Origin: Halothiobacillus sp.
GTDB lineage: Bacteria > Pseudomonadota > Gammaproteobacteria > Halothiobacillales > Halothiobacillaceae
Assembly: GCA_016278265.1 (NCBI GenBank)
Contig: JADQCE010000002.1
Location: 62,001-126,000, forward strand
Reading direction: 5' to 3'
DNA: 64,000 nucleotides
The number at the start of each line of letters is the position of its first letter. Within the stretch, counting starts at the first letter, position 1. Made by a program: the position numbers and the translations under genes. The notes beneath the pieces were generated by a model, which was not told where the DNA came from, made no database searches, and worked only from the letters and a program-made list of their open reading frames with translations. Positions 34,858 through 42,750 of the stretch are shown here, piece after piece.

Positions 34858-35628
34858 TCATCTGCCCGGGCGGTTGCGCGCGGCCAACAACGCCTCGTAC
34901 TCCGCCGGGGCGAGGATCTGGCGCAGGTCGACGAAGCTGCCGCTCTCGAATTCCTTCAGGCCCGGTAGCGCCTCGAGAACCCGCTCGGCCGCGGCGGCCG
35001 GCGAGAGCAGCGTATCGGTGCCGCGGGCGGCGTGAATGCGTTCAAGGGCGGGGAAGCGCTCGGTGTCCGACAACTCGCAGAGCGTGTCGATAATGCGGGT
35101 GTCGATCAGCCCCGGCGCGATCGTCGCCACGTGGGTATCGGGAAATTCGTGGGCGTACAGCCGGCAGAGCATGTTCAGCGTTGCCTTGGACAGCGCATAG
35201 CCACCCCAGCCGCGGTTGCCCAGCACCGCGGCACCCGAGGAGATGGCGACGATCTGGTCGACGGCGATATTCGATGACAGCAACCAGTCGAGGATCACCT
35301 TGTTCGCCCAGACGTTGATGTCCATGAGTTCGCGTAGTCGTTTGACCGAGACGCGGCTCAGGTCCTCGATCTCGCCGAGAATGCCCGCATTCAGCACCAC
35401 CAGGTCGAGGTGATCGACGCCGGCCAGCAACTGGTCCATGGCGGCGCCGATCGCGTCGAGGTCGGAGAGATCGCAGTGCACGTCGACCACCCGGTCGGCC
35501 AGGGCCGCACAGCCGCGTCGACTGCAGCCGTACACCCGGCAGTCGCGTTCGAGCAGGGCATGGCTCAAACCCAGCCCGAGACCGCTGCTGTTGCCGGTGA
35601 TCAGTGCGCTGCGGGCCTGGTTCGTCAT
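34858..35628 (-). CDS. SDR-family oxidoreductase
   Basis: Short-chain dehydrogenase/reductase of the classical type; substrate unknown. The 256 residues have the cofactor motif TGNSSGLGLG at 11-20, LNAG at 79-82, and the catalytic set Ser130/131, Tyr144 and Lys148 (SSGAAVLGNRGWGGYALSK). The start ATG 35628 follows AAGGAGT six bases upstream; an ATG six codons earlier would overlap the fructosamine-kinase stop. Last gene of the minus-strand operon glyQ-glyS-plsC-FN3K-SDR, 14 bases after its neighbour. NADP or NAD preference cannot be told. Confidence 0.85.
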   Translation of the reverse strand: MTNQARSALITGNSSGLGLGLSHALLERDCRVYGCSRRGCAALADRVVDVHCDLSDLDAIGAAMDQLLAGVDHLDLVVLNAGILGEIEDLSRVSVKRLRELMDINVWANKVILDWLLSSNIAVDQIVAISSGAAVLGNRGWGGYALSKATLNMLCRLYAHEFPDTHVATIAPGLIDTRIIDTLCELSDTERFPALERIHAARGTDTLLSPAAAAERVLEALPGLKEFESGSFVDLRQILAPAEYEALLAARNRPGR

Positions 35629-35642
35629 GGTTGACTCCTTAT

Positions 35643-36569
35643 TCAACGGATGTCAGCGAGCAACTGACGAATCATGCCGTCGGCGCGGCTGCCGTAGCCG
35701 CCGCCGAACAGGTTGAAGTGGTTGAGCACGTGATAGAGGTTGTACAGCGTCTTGCGCGTCCGGTACCCGGGGTCGAGCGGCAGGTGGGCCTGATAGGCGC
35801 GATAGAAGGCAGGCGAAAAGCCGCCGAACAGTTCGGTCATCGCGATCTCGGCCTCGCGATCGGCACGGTAGGTGGCCGGGTCGAACAGGACCGGCGTGCC
35901 GTCGTCCAGCGCGCCGTGGTTCGCCCCCCACATGTCGCCGTGGATCAGGGCGGGGTAGGGGCGGTAGTCGCTGAAGAAGGCGGGCAGGGCGTCGATCAAC
36001 TCACGGCCGGCATCGATGCTGCGTGACGCGAGCCCGCGTTCGGCCGCCCAGTCGAGTTGCGGGGCGAGGCGCCGCTGACCGTAGAACCGGGCCCAGTCGT
36101 CATCCTCGCCAGCCAACTGGGGCATCGCGCCGATGAAGTTGTCTTCCGGCCAGCCGAAGGCCGGCTGCGGTTCGGCGTGCAACTCGGCCAGCGCCTCGCC
36201 CAGGGCGGAGTCATTGACCGGGCCGAGATCGAGCCACTCGAGCAGCAGGTAGGCCGTGCCCTCCACGCTGCCGGTGGCGATCACCTGCGGGGTGCGGATG
36301 CGGCTGCCCAGGGCCTCGAGTCCGCGCGCCTCGGCCGGGAACATGCCGTCGCCGCGGTCGGCATGGGTCTTGATGAACAGCGGGGCGACATCGGTTTCCA
36401 GACGGGCGGCATCGGCGATGCAGCCTCCACCGACAGACTGGTGTCCCCGCAAGACGAGGTGGGGGTGCTCGGCCAGTTTTGCCCCCAGTCCCTCCGAGGG
36501 CGTGTCGATATTTCGAAGGCCCGTCAGGGCATCATCGAGCAGTGTCTGGAAGTCGGGTCGGGCAGCCAT
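35643..36569 (-). CDS. Fructosamine kinase family protein
   Basis: Probable protein-deglycation kinase of the FN3K family, which phosphorylates sugars attached to lysine so the adduct falls off; bacterial members may act on ribulosamines or free amines. The 308 residues have a kinase-like fold with SVGGGCIADAARLET for the nucleotide loop, LFIKTHA with the ATP-binding Lys, LLLEWLDL hinge, catalytic loop LIHGDMWGANHG and FDPATYRADREAEIAM. The start ATG 36569 overlaps the plsC stop by 38 bases, so translation is probably coupled. Confidence 0.85.
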   Translation of the reverse strand: MAARPDFQTLLDDALTGLRNIDTPSEGLGAKLAEHPHLVLRGHQSVGGGCIADAARLETDVAPLFIKTHADRGDGMFPAEARGLEALGSRIRTPQVIATGSVEGTAYLLLEWLDLGPVNDSALGEALAELHAEPQPAFGWPEDNFIGAMPQLAGEDDDWARFYGQRRLAPQLDWAAERGLASRSIDAGRELIDALPAFFSDYRPYPALIHGDMWGANHGALDDGTPVLFDPATYRADREAEIAMTELFGGFSPAFYRAYQAHLPLDPGYRTRKTLYNLYHVLNHFNLFGGGYGSRADGMIRQLLADIR

Positions 36570-37299
36570 GGCGTTGGTAGAGTTCTTCCTGCTTGGTTTC
36601 AATCCAGTCCTGGACGATCGCGTTGATTTCGCTCGCGGTGCGTCCCTCGGTCTCGACCGGCGGGCCGAAAACCACGTGGATCGTGCCGGGGCGCATCAGA
36701 AAACCCTGCTTGGGCCAGAGACAGCCGGAATCGATGGCCACGGGGATCACGGTGGCCTTTGCGCGCACGGCCAGCTTGGCGCCGCCGATCCGGTAGTGCG
36801 GCCGCGCGCCCGGACGGGTGCGGGTGCCTTCGGGGAAGATCACCACGTCGCGTCCTTGGGCCAGCGCCGCGGCCCCCTTCTCCATGATCTGCTCCAGGGC
36901 CTGGCGTCCGGCGGCGCGATCGATGGCAATGGCCTCGATACCCTGGAGTCCCTGGCCGAAGATGGGGATGCGCAGCAGTTCGCGCTTGAGCACGAAGGCC
37001 GTCAAACGCAGCACCGTGGGCAGGAACATGGTTTCCCAGGTCGACTGGTGCTTGGGCAGTACGACGCTGCCGCCTTCCTTGGGCACCTGGTCGAGGCCCT
37101 CTACCTCGTAACGGATGCCCGTGACGTGGCGGGCGAGCCAGAGGATCGATCGACCGAAGGAGAACAGTCGGTAATAACGCCGTTCCAGCGGTCGCGTGAA
37201 GCTGATCAGCAGCACCGGGATGTGCAGGATCAGCGATAACGTGCCCAGCACGTAAAAGCAGACCGTGCGCAGCCACATGATGACGATCGACTGGTTCAC
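36532..37299 (-). CDS. plsC: 1-acyl-sn-glycerol-3-phosphate acyltransferase
   Basis: Acylates lysophosphatidic acid to phosphatidic acid at the inner membrane. The 255 residues have an N-terminal hydrophobic helix (WLRTVCFYVLGTLSLILHIP) and the PlsC motifs: KHQSTWETMF, the H-x4-E variant seen in many proteobacterial members in place of H-x4-D; FPEGTRTRPG; and VAIDSGCLWPK. The start is GTG 37299, overlapping the glyS stop by 4 bases; ATG 37278 is an alternative. It follows glyS, as in many relatives (often with gmhB between, absent here). Confidence 0.88.
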   Translation of the reverse strand: MNQSIVIMWLRTVCFYVLGTLSLILHIPVLLISFTRPLERRYYRLFSFGRSILWLARHVTGIRYEVEGLDQVPKEGGSVVLPKHQSTWETMFLPTVLRLTAFVLKRELLRIPIFGQGLQGIEAIAIDRAAGRQALEQIMEKGAAALAQGRDVVIFPEGTRTRPGARPHYRIGGAKLAVRAKATVIPVAIDSGCLWPKQGFLMRPGTIHVVFGPPVETEGRTASEINAIVQDWIETKQEELYQRHGCPTRLPDTAR

Positions 37300-39374
37300 G
37301 ACTGCAGCTGCGAGACGTCGGCGATGGCCAGGAACAGGGCATTGAGCCGCGCCAGCAGCGCGAGCCGGTTGTCGCGCAGCGCCTCGTCATCGGCCATGAC
37401 CATGACCGAGTCGAAGAACGCATCCACCGGTTCGCGCAGGGCGGCCAGCGTGGTCAGGGCGGCGGTGTAGTCGCCCTCGGCCAGCAGCCCTTCCAGCCGC
37501 GGGCCGATCGCATCGAGCGCCTCCCACAACCGTTGCTCGGCCGGTTCGACCAGTCGGGACTCGTCGACCGATTTCGGGACTGGACCGTCGTGCTTCTTGA
37601 GGATATTGCCGATGCGCTTGTTCGCCGAGGCCAGCGCGTCGGCCTCGGGCAGTTCGATAAAGGCGTTGACCGCCTGCATGCGGCGCTCGAAGTCCAGTGG
37701 CCGGCGGGTGCCGGTCATCGAGACGGCCTGGAACACGTCGCTGCGGATGCCGCGATCGAGGCTGTAGCGATGCTGGCGCTCGGTGATGAATTCGAACACG
37801 CCCATCACGTGTTCGCCGGCCTCCGGCACCTTGTCCGACAGCCCATCGGCCGCGGCGTTGAGCAGGTCGACCAGGTCGAGGTCCAGTTCCTGCTCGACCA
37901 GGATGCGCAGCACGCCCAGGGCAGCGCGACGCAGGGCGAACGGGTCCTTGGCGCCGGTGGGCGCCTGGCCGATGGCGAAGATGCCCATCAGGGTGTCGAG
38001 CCGGTCGGCCAGGGCCACGGCCTGAGCCACCCCGCCGCGTGGCAGGTCGTCGCCGGCGCGGCGCGGGCGGTAGTGATCGTCCAGGGCGATGGCGACCTGC
38101 TCGTCCATGCCCTCGTGCGTCGCCAGATAGCGGCCGATGGTGCCCTGCAGGCCGGCGAACTCGCCCACCATCTGGGTCTGCAGGTCGCACTTGCTCAATC
38201 GTGCCGCCCGGCGGGCGGCCTGCGGGTCGGCGTTGATCTGCTTGGCAATGGCCTCGGCCAGCCGCTCGATGCGCAGCACCTTGTCGAACACGCTGCCCAG
38301 TCGCTTCTGGAAGACCAGCTGCTTGAGCGATTCGAGGTGCGATTCCAGCGGCGTCTTGAGGTCACCGTCCCAGAAGAACATCGCATCCGAGAAGCGCGGG
38401 CGGATGACGCGCTCGTTGCCGTGCCGCACCGCCTCGATGTCACGGCTTTCGATATTGGCCACCGTAATGAACCAGGGCATCAGGGCGCCGTCGGCATCCA
38501 GGATCGGGAAGTACTTCTGGTCGTCCTGCATGGTGTACATGAGTGCCTCGTGCGGCACGTCGAGGAAGCGCGCCTCGAACTGGCCGGCGACGGCCACCGG
38601 CCATTCGACCAGCGCGGTTACCTCGTCGAGCAGGCCCGACTCGATATGGGCCCGACCGCCGATCTCGGTGGCCGCCGCGTTGACCTGCGCCTCGATGTGG
38701 GCGCGTCGCTCGGCGAAGTCGGCCAGGACGAAACCGTGCTTCTGCAAGGTGGCGGCGTAGTCGGCCGGTGCGCTAACGGTCAACGCCTCCGGGTGGTGGA
38801 AGCGGTGACCAAAGGTCTGGTTGCCGGCGGCCTGATTGAACAGGGTCATGTCGACCACGTCACTGCCGTGCAGGGCGAGCACCCAGTGCACCGGGCGGAT
38901 GAACTCGGCCTTGGAGGTGCCCCAGCGCATGCGCTTCGGGGTGGGGAGCTTGTCCAGAGCCCGCTCGACGATGGCAGGCAGCAGGTCGGCGGCGTTCTGA
39001 CCCGGCTCGGTGTAGCGGTGGACCAGCCACTCGCCCTTGTCGGTCTTCATGGTCTCGAGCTGGTCGGGCGGCACACCGCAGCCGGTGGCGAAGCCGGTCA
39101 GGGCCTTGGTCGGATTGCCGTCGGCATCATAGGCGGCCTTGACGGCCGGGCCGCGGCGCTCGACCGGCTTGGGGTCGGTGGCGCGGGCGAGATCGTCGAC
39201 CAACAGGGCCAGTCGGCGCGGCGCGGCGTAGGCCGTGAGCTTGCCGTGGGCCAGCCCCGCCTCGTCCAGCCCGGCCCGGATCTCGTCTTCGAGCGCGTCG
39301 CGCAGGGTGGTCAGGGCCTTGGGCGGGAGTTCCTCGGTGCCCAGTTCGAAAAGAAAGTCCGCCGTGTCAGTCAT
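37296..39374 (-). CDS. glyS: Glycyl-tRNA synthetase beta subunit
   Basis: Beta chain of the heterotetrameric bacterial GlyRS, which binds the tRNA. The 692 residues (E. coli 689) open MTDTADFLFELGTEELPPKA and contain the family region DLLPAIVERALDKLPTPKRM and MRWGTSKAEFIRPVHWVLAL. An HD-like domain and a C-terminal anticodon-binding DALR-like domain follow. The ATG at 39374 is right for the family; the upstream open frame is a shadow. glyQ ends 73 bases upstream, and plsC starts at its stop. Confidence 0.96.
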   Translation of the reverse strand: MTDTADFLFELGTEELPPKALTTLRDALEDEIRAGLDEAGLAHGKLTAYAAPRRLALLVDDLARATDPKPVERRGPAVKAAYDADGNPTKALTGFATGCGVPPDQLETMKTDKGEWLVHRYTEPGQNAADLLPAIVERALDKLPTPKRMRWGTSKAEFIRPVHWVLALHGSDVVDMTLFNQAAGNQTFGHRFHHPEALTVSAPADYAATLQKHGFVLADFAERRAHIEAQVNAAATEIGGRAHIESGLLDEVTALVEWPVAVAGQFEARFLDVPHEALMYTMQDDQKYFPILDADGALMPWFITVANIESRDIEAVRHGNERVIRPRFSDAMFFWDGDLKTPLESHLESLKQLVFQKRLGSVFDKVLRIERLAEAIAKQINADPQAARRAARLSKCDLQTQMVGEFAGLQGTIGRYLATHEGMDEQVAIALDDHYRPRRAGDDLPRGGVAQAVALADRLDTLMGIFAIGQAPTGAKDPFALRRAALGVLRILVEQELDLDLVDLLNAAADGLSDKVPEAGEHVMGVFEFITERQHRYSLDRGIRSDVFQAVSMTGTRRPLDFERRMQAVNAFIELPEADALASANKRIGNILKKHDGPVPKSVDESRLVEPAEQRLWEALDAIGPRLEGLLAEGDYTAALTTLAALREPVDAFFDSVMVMADDEALRDNRLALLARLNALFLAIADVSQLQS

Positions 39375-39447
39375 GAAAGTCCGTACCTGTTGGCAATGCG
39401 TAGTCGTCGTGGCGTGGCCCGGTTGGCCGGGTGCGCCCGGTGCGTAA

Positions 39448-40374
39448 TCAGCCTTGTGTCTGTTTCGCCATGGGGAAGCCCAGCGCCTCGCGGGCAGCAA
39501 AGTAGCGCTCGGCCACGGCGCGGGCCATGGTGCGCACCCGCAGGATGTAACGCTGGCGCTCGGTCACCGAGATGGCGCGACGCGCGTCGAGCAGGTTGAA
39601 GGCATGCGAGGCCTTGAGCACCTGCTCGTAGGCCGGCAACGGCAGGTCGGCTTCCACCAGGCGCAGGCACTCGCCTTCCGCGTGGTCGAAGTGCTGGAAC
39701 AGGAACGCGGTGTCGGCCTGCTCGAAGTTGTAGGTCGACTGCTCCACCTCGTTCTGGTGGTAGACGTCGCCGTAGGTAATGACACCGGCATCCGAGCGCG
39801 ACCAGACCAGGTCGTAGACGTTCTCGACGCCTTGCAGATACATCGCCAGGCGCTCGAGCCCGTAGGTGATCTCGCCCGAGACCGGATCGCAGTTGAGCCC
39901 GCCGACCTGCTGGAAGTAGGTGAACTGGGTCACCTCCATGCCGTTGAGCCAGACCTCCCAGCCCAGGCCCCAGGCACCCAGCGTCGGCGATTCCCAGTTG
40001 TCCTCGACAAAGCGGATGTCGTGGGTCAGCGGGTCGAAGCCCAGCCGGGTCAGCGATTCGAGGTACAGGTCCTGGATATTGTCCGGCGAGGGCTTCAACA
40101 GCACCTGGAACTGGTAGTAGTGCTGCAGCCGGTTGGGGTTGTCGCCGTAGCGACCGTCGGTCGGGCGGCGCGAGGGCTGCACGTAGGCGGCACGCCACGG
40201 CTCCGGGCCGATCGAGCGCAGGAAGGTGGCCGGGTGGAACGTGCCGGCGCCCACCTCGATGTCCAGCGGCTGGAGGACCGCGCAACCCTGCTCGGCCCAG
40301 AAGCTCTGCAAGGCCAGGATCAGGCCCTGGAAGGTCGACAGGTCGAAGCGCGTTTCGATGGAAGGCTGACTCAT
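39448..40374 (-). CDS. glyQ: Glycyl-tRNA synthetase alpha subunit
   Basis: Catalytic alpha chain of bacterial GlyRS (class II). The 308 residues (E. coli 303) contain [20 protein letters not shown] near the N-terminus, [38 protein letters not shown] (class II motif 2 region), and [12 protein letters not shown] (motif 3). ATG 40374 starts [15 protein letters not shown]; an upstream in-frame start at 40437 lies in repeat sequence. No strong ribosome site is seen. First gene of its operon. Confidence 0.96.
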   Translation of the reverse strand: MSQPSIETRFDLSTFQGLILALQSFWAEQGCAVLQPLDIEVGAGTFHPATFLRSIGPEPWRAAYVQPSRRPTDGRYGDNPNRLQHYYQFQVLLKPSPDNIQDLYLESLTRLGFDPLTHDIRFVEDNWESPTLGAWGLGWEVWLNGMEVTQFTYFQQVGGLNCDPVSGEITYGLERLAMYLQGVENVYDLVWSRSDAGVITYGDVYHQNEVEQSTYNFEQADTAFLFQHFDHAEGECLRLVEADLPLPAYEQVLKASHAFNLLDARRAISVTERQRYILRVRTMARAVAERYFAAREALGFPMAKQTQG

Positions 40375-40412
40375 GAGAATTCTTGTGTAGATCGTGTCTG
40401 GACGCGGTCCGG

Positions 40413-40575
40413 AGCCCGGATATTCCATGAAATCCACGCGCCCTCGCTAGCCTGTTGACCGCACACGGGTTTTTCTTCCGTCGACCGTATTCCCTGATAC
40501 GGCGCTCCGTCAGAAAACCCGTTTGCGATCAACATTCTGCGCGATCATCACGCGGATTCATGAAATATCCGGGCT
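40413..40575. repeat. 163-bp hairpin element upstream of glyQ (MITE-like)
   Basis: The arm 40413-40435 (AGCCCGGATATTCCATGAA...) and its near-perfect inverse 40554-40575 bracket further complementary blocks: TGTTGA with TCAACA, and ACGGGTTTT with AAAACCCGT. The whole 163 bases can fold into one long imperfect hairpin. There is no coding frame. It resembles a small non-autonomous element with about 22-base terminal repeats; no target duplication is evident. The glyQ promoter must lie within or just beside it. Confidence 0.55.
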
Positions 40576-41125
40576 AAACGGGCCGAACGCAAAGCGGCCA
40601 TAGTATACCGATGGGCGGTGGCTCTGCACGGGCAAGGCGGTTGCCAGAGAGGGTGCACGCTGACGAGCCAGATGGTCTCGTCGCTATCTGGCAGGCATTA
40701 ACAAGTCAGGATGCTAGTTTGCTGATTCTCGCCAAGGCAGATCGAAGGGGTACCCCCTTGGCGTCCTGCCTCACGAGCGAAGGACGGCCGGGGCGAAGCG
40801 ACATGGACGTCGCTTCGAGGTTCGCCGCGACAGGATGTCGCGTCGAACCGGCCCCGATCAGCCGGCCTTCGCTCGTGAGGCCGGTAGCCTCGATGAGAGG
40901 CTACCGGGTCCGCAGGACCAGGGCGCAGGGTGTCCTTCTTTTCGCCCCTTTTCTTGGACAAGCAAGAAAAGGGGCTCGCCCGCCGGACAACGAGTCCGCT
41001 AACGTTGGCAAACGTTGATTGGTGGGCGAAATGGGCAGCAGCGGCATGTAGGATCTATAGACTGCCGGTTGAAGGAGAAGATAAAAGGTCCTGACCCCTT
41101 TGTTTGGGCTAAGAAGTAATTGCCA
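40576..41125. other. Non-coding stretch left of the AT-rich insert
   Basis: Apart from the palindrome cluster, this stretch contains a 7-pair hairpin GCCAGAT/ATCTGGC near 40660-40692 and, at 41088-41101, GGTCCTGACCCCTT, a short string often seen beside transposon-related genes. No promoter with good spacing for the HNH gene was found. Confidence 0.4.
40731..40998. repeat. Cluster of nested palindromes (repetitive extragenic element)
   Basis: At least seven inverted repeats lie in 268 bases: GCCAAGG/CCTTGGC with inner GGGGTACCCC; CCTCACGAGCGAAGG (40769-40783) with its exact inverse (40866-40880), enclosing CGAAGCGAC/GTCGCTTCG and GGTTCG-GCGACA/TGTCGC-CGAACC; CCGGTAGCCTC/GAGGCTACCGG (40881-40907); GGTCC/GGACC; GCCCCTTTTCTTG/CAAGAAAAGGGGC (40944-40975, 13 perfect pairs); CGGAC/GTCCG. 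The last hairpin recalls large palindromic repeats I remember from other gammaproteobacterial genomes near accessory DNA. Nothing codes here. Confidence 0.65.
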
Positions 41126-41878
41126 ATGCGTCATTCGAAAAATCTTTACGTCAATAAAAATTGGTTCGCTTTCTCCGAGAAGGTAAAGCGAAGGGATGGT
41201 TTTAAATGTCTACAGTGCGGAAGAGGAGCGGGCGAGGTTGCGCTTCAGGTTCATCACAAAATCTATGTTGTAGGTAAGGCTCCTTGGGAATACGCGCTCA
41301 GTGATTGCCTGACCTTGTGCAAAGGATGTCATGCTAAGGAGCATGGGTATATTGAGCCCGATAGAGGATGGGTTCTTCTGTCTATAGATGACCTGGGTGG
41401 TCTTGATGGAACTTGCGAAAGAAAAGGTTGTGGCGCAGACATTCGGTACGAACACTTAACCTATCACCCCAAATGGGGGTACATGGTTGTCGGTAGCACC
41501 TGCATCGAGCATCTTAGCCAAGAAGATCGGCTTCTGAGTGATAGCGTCCTCCACTTGTACCAGGCCGTAAGCAGATTCGTTCATAAGTCTGATTGGAAAG
41601 AGGGGTTAACAAAAAATGGGAGGTCGTATATATTCTCATCGTGGGGGCGTCATCAAATTAGAATTTATGGTGATAATAACTTGCATTCTTTCCAACTTGT
41701 CCTCAAAGATAAAGGTGTGCGCTGGTATCAGTATGGTGATTTTATCCGTGTGCCAGGGAAAAGTACTATGACGGTAAAGGAGATGGCTTATACCGCTCTG
41801 CGAGGATTTTTGTCCGATCGCGAATCGGAGAAGGAGGTTTTGCGTAATCTGTATCGTGAGTTGAAGAGAGGCAAGTGA
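41126..41878 (+). CDS. HNH endonuclease domain protein with second Cys/His cluster
   Basis: 250-residue protein. The N-terminus is an HNH nuclease domain: CLQC (Cys28, Cys31), LQVHHKIYV (His43-His44, the catalytic pair), and LTLCKGCH (Cys65, Cys68, His69). A second possible zinc site follows, with Cys97, Cys102, His110/His114, Cys126 and His129. The C-terminal half, from about 131, is unrecognised and rich in basic and aromatic residues. ATG 41126 is preceded only by a weak AAGAAG; an in-frame TTG at 41120 is less likely. Base composition is clearly more AT-rich than the flanks, pointing to transfer. Target and role (restriction, defence, mobile element) are unknown. Confidence 0.75.
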   Translation: MRHSKNLYVNKNWFAFSEKVKRRDGFKCLQCGRGAGEVALQVHHKIYVVGKAPWEYALSDCLTLCKGCHAKEHGYIEPDRGWVLLSIDDLGGLDGTCERKGCGADIRYEHLTYHPKWGYMVVGSTCIEHLSQEDRLLSDSVLHLYQAVSRFVHKSDWKEGLTKNGRSYIFSSWGRHQIRIYGDNNLHSFQLVLKDKGVRWYQYGDFIRVPGKSTMTVKEMAYTALRGFLSDRESEKEVLRNLYRELKRGK

Positions 41879-41936
41879 GGATGAGGTAATTAAGATTTTC
41901 ACGTTAAGCGAAAATCACATTGATACGAGGTTTGTT

Positions 41937-42497
41937 ATGAAGTTAAAAATCTTGCCAATCATGTTGGCGTCCGTTTTGCTTGGCTGCGGAAACCCTGCGG
42001 ATAAATATAGTGATAGGGAGGATTCCTATAATCGATCTTTGGAGTGCTATCAGACGCGAGAGGAATCGGAAGATTGCAATTTGGCTTATCGCTCATTGAT
42101 GGATATTGAAAGGAGGGGGCTTGGTGAGGGTGGCGTGGAGAAATATAAAGAGAAATATTGTAGCGGCCTAAGAATGGACGAGCTTCTTTGTGATATTGGT
42201 AAGGCAATAGCATTCACAGAGGAGCGGCGGGAAGCTGATAGGGCTGAGGCTCGTGTCGATTACTACCTTAGTAACCGATCTGAGCTTCAGAAAACGTATA
42301 ATAATTGTGGGGACGCGTATTATAAGAAAGCGGGTCTGACTCGGGACGAGAGTTGGATAGGTGCGTCGGGGTTGAGTAAGTTTTACAAGGCGAGAAAGAC
42401 TTTTAGTGAAGAATTTAATTGGGAGTGTGATGCGGCCGCAGAGGCTGCAAATAAGCTTAATATCGAGCATGCTGATTCCTTTGTAAATATTCTTTAA
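41937..42497 (+). CDS. Putative lipoprotein
   Basis: 186 residues with a bacterial lipoprotein signal (MKLKILPIMLASVLLGC, lipobox LLGC, Cys17), so predicted to be lipid-anchored. The mature part is highly charged, with several Cys (ECYQTREESEDC; EKYCSGLRMDELLCDIG; YNNCGDAYYKK), and mostly helical by eye; no family recognised. Start ATG 41937 with ACGAGG upstream. It lies 58 bases after the HNH gene on the same strand and shares its AT-rich composition, so the two probably arrived together. A link in function is only inferred from proximity. Confidence 0.65.
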   Translation: MKLKILPIMLASVLLGCGNPADKYSDREDSYNRSLECYQTREESEDCNLAYRSLMDIERRGLGEGGVEKYKEKYCSGLRMDELLCDIGKAIAFTEERREADRAEARVDYYLSNRSELQKTYNNCGDAYYKKAGLTRDESWIGASGLSKFYKARKTFSEEFNWECDAAAEAANKLNIEHADSFVNIL

Positions 42498-42750
42498 CGT
42501 TATCGGGGTGGTAGGTTGTAGATAATTATCGGGTTAAGTGTGAAATCACTGACAGTGCGGCGCAAAGGGTGCGTCAAAGCATGCTGTGTCCCTTGTCGCC
42601 GGGTTGTTGAGGAATGCGCTTTTGGGTTCAGTATGTGCGCCGGCAGGGTGGCAAGCTGAGCTCCGCCGAAATGGTCGCCTCTTGCTGCGCACCATCCCCC
42701 ACCCGTGCTACCGTTCCCCGCCAGACCCACGCCGGAACCCCAAACACCCC
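42498..42750. other. Spacer between lipoprotein gene and trpD
   Basis: The first ~40 bases remain AT-rich and contain the small hairpin CACTGACAGTG near 42545; from about 42555 base composition returns to GC-rich. This is the likely right edge of the insert. No clear promoter for trpD and no terminator for the lipoprotein were found. Confidence 0.4.

Noticed and set aside
37533-39599. Long open frame antisense to glyS
   Set aside because: Shadow of glyS; composition (His/Gln/Val-rich) is typical of antisense frames and there is no homology.
40413-40575. Hairpin considered as an integron attC site
   Set aside because: No GTTRRRY/RYYYAAC core pair at the expected places and no integrase or cassette genes.
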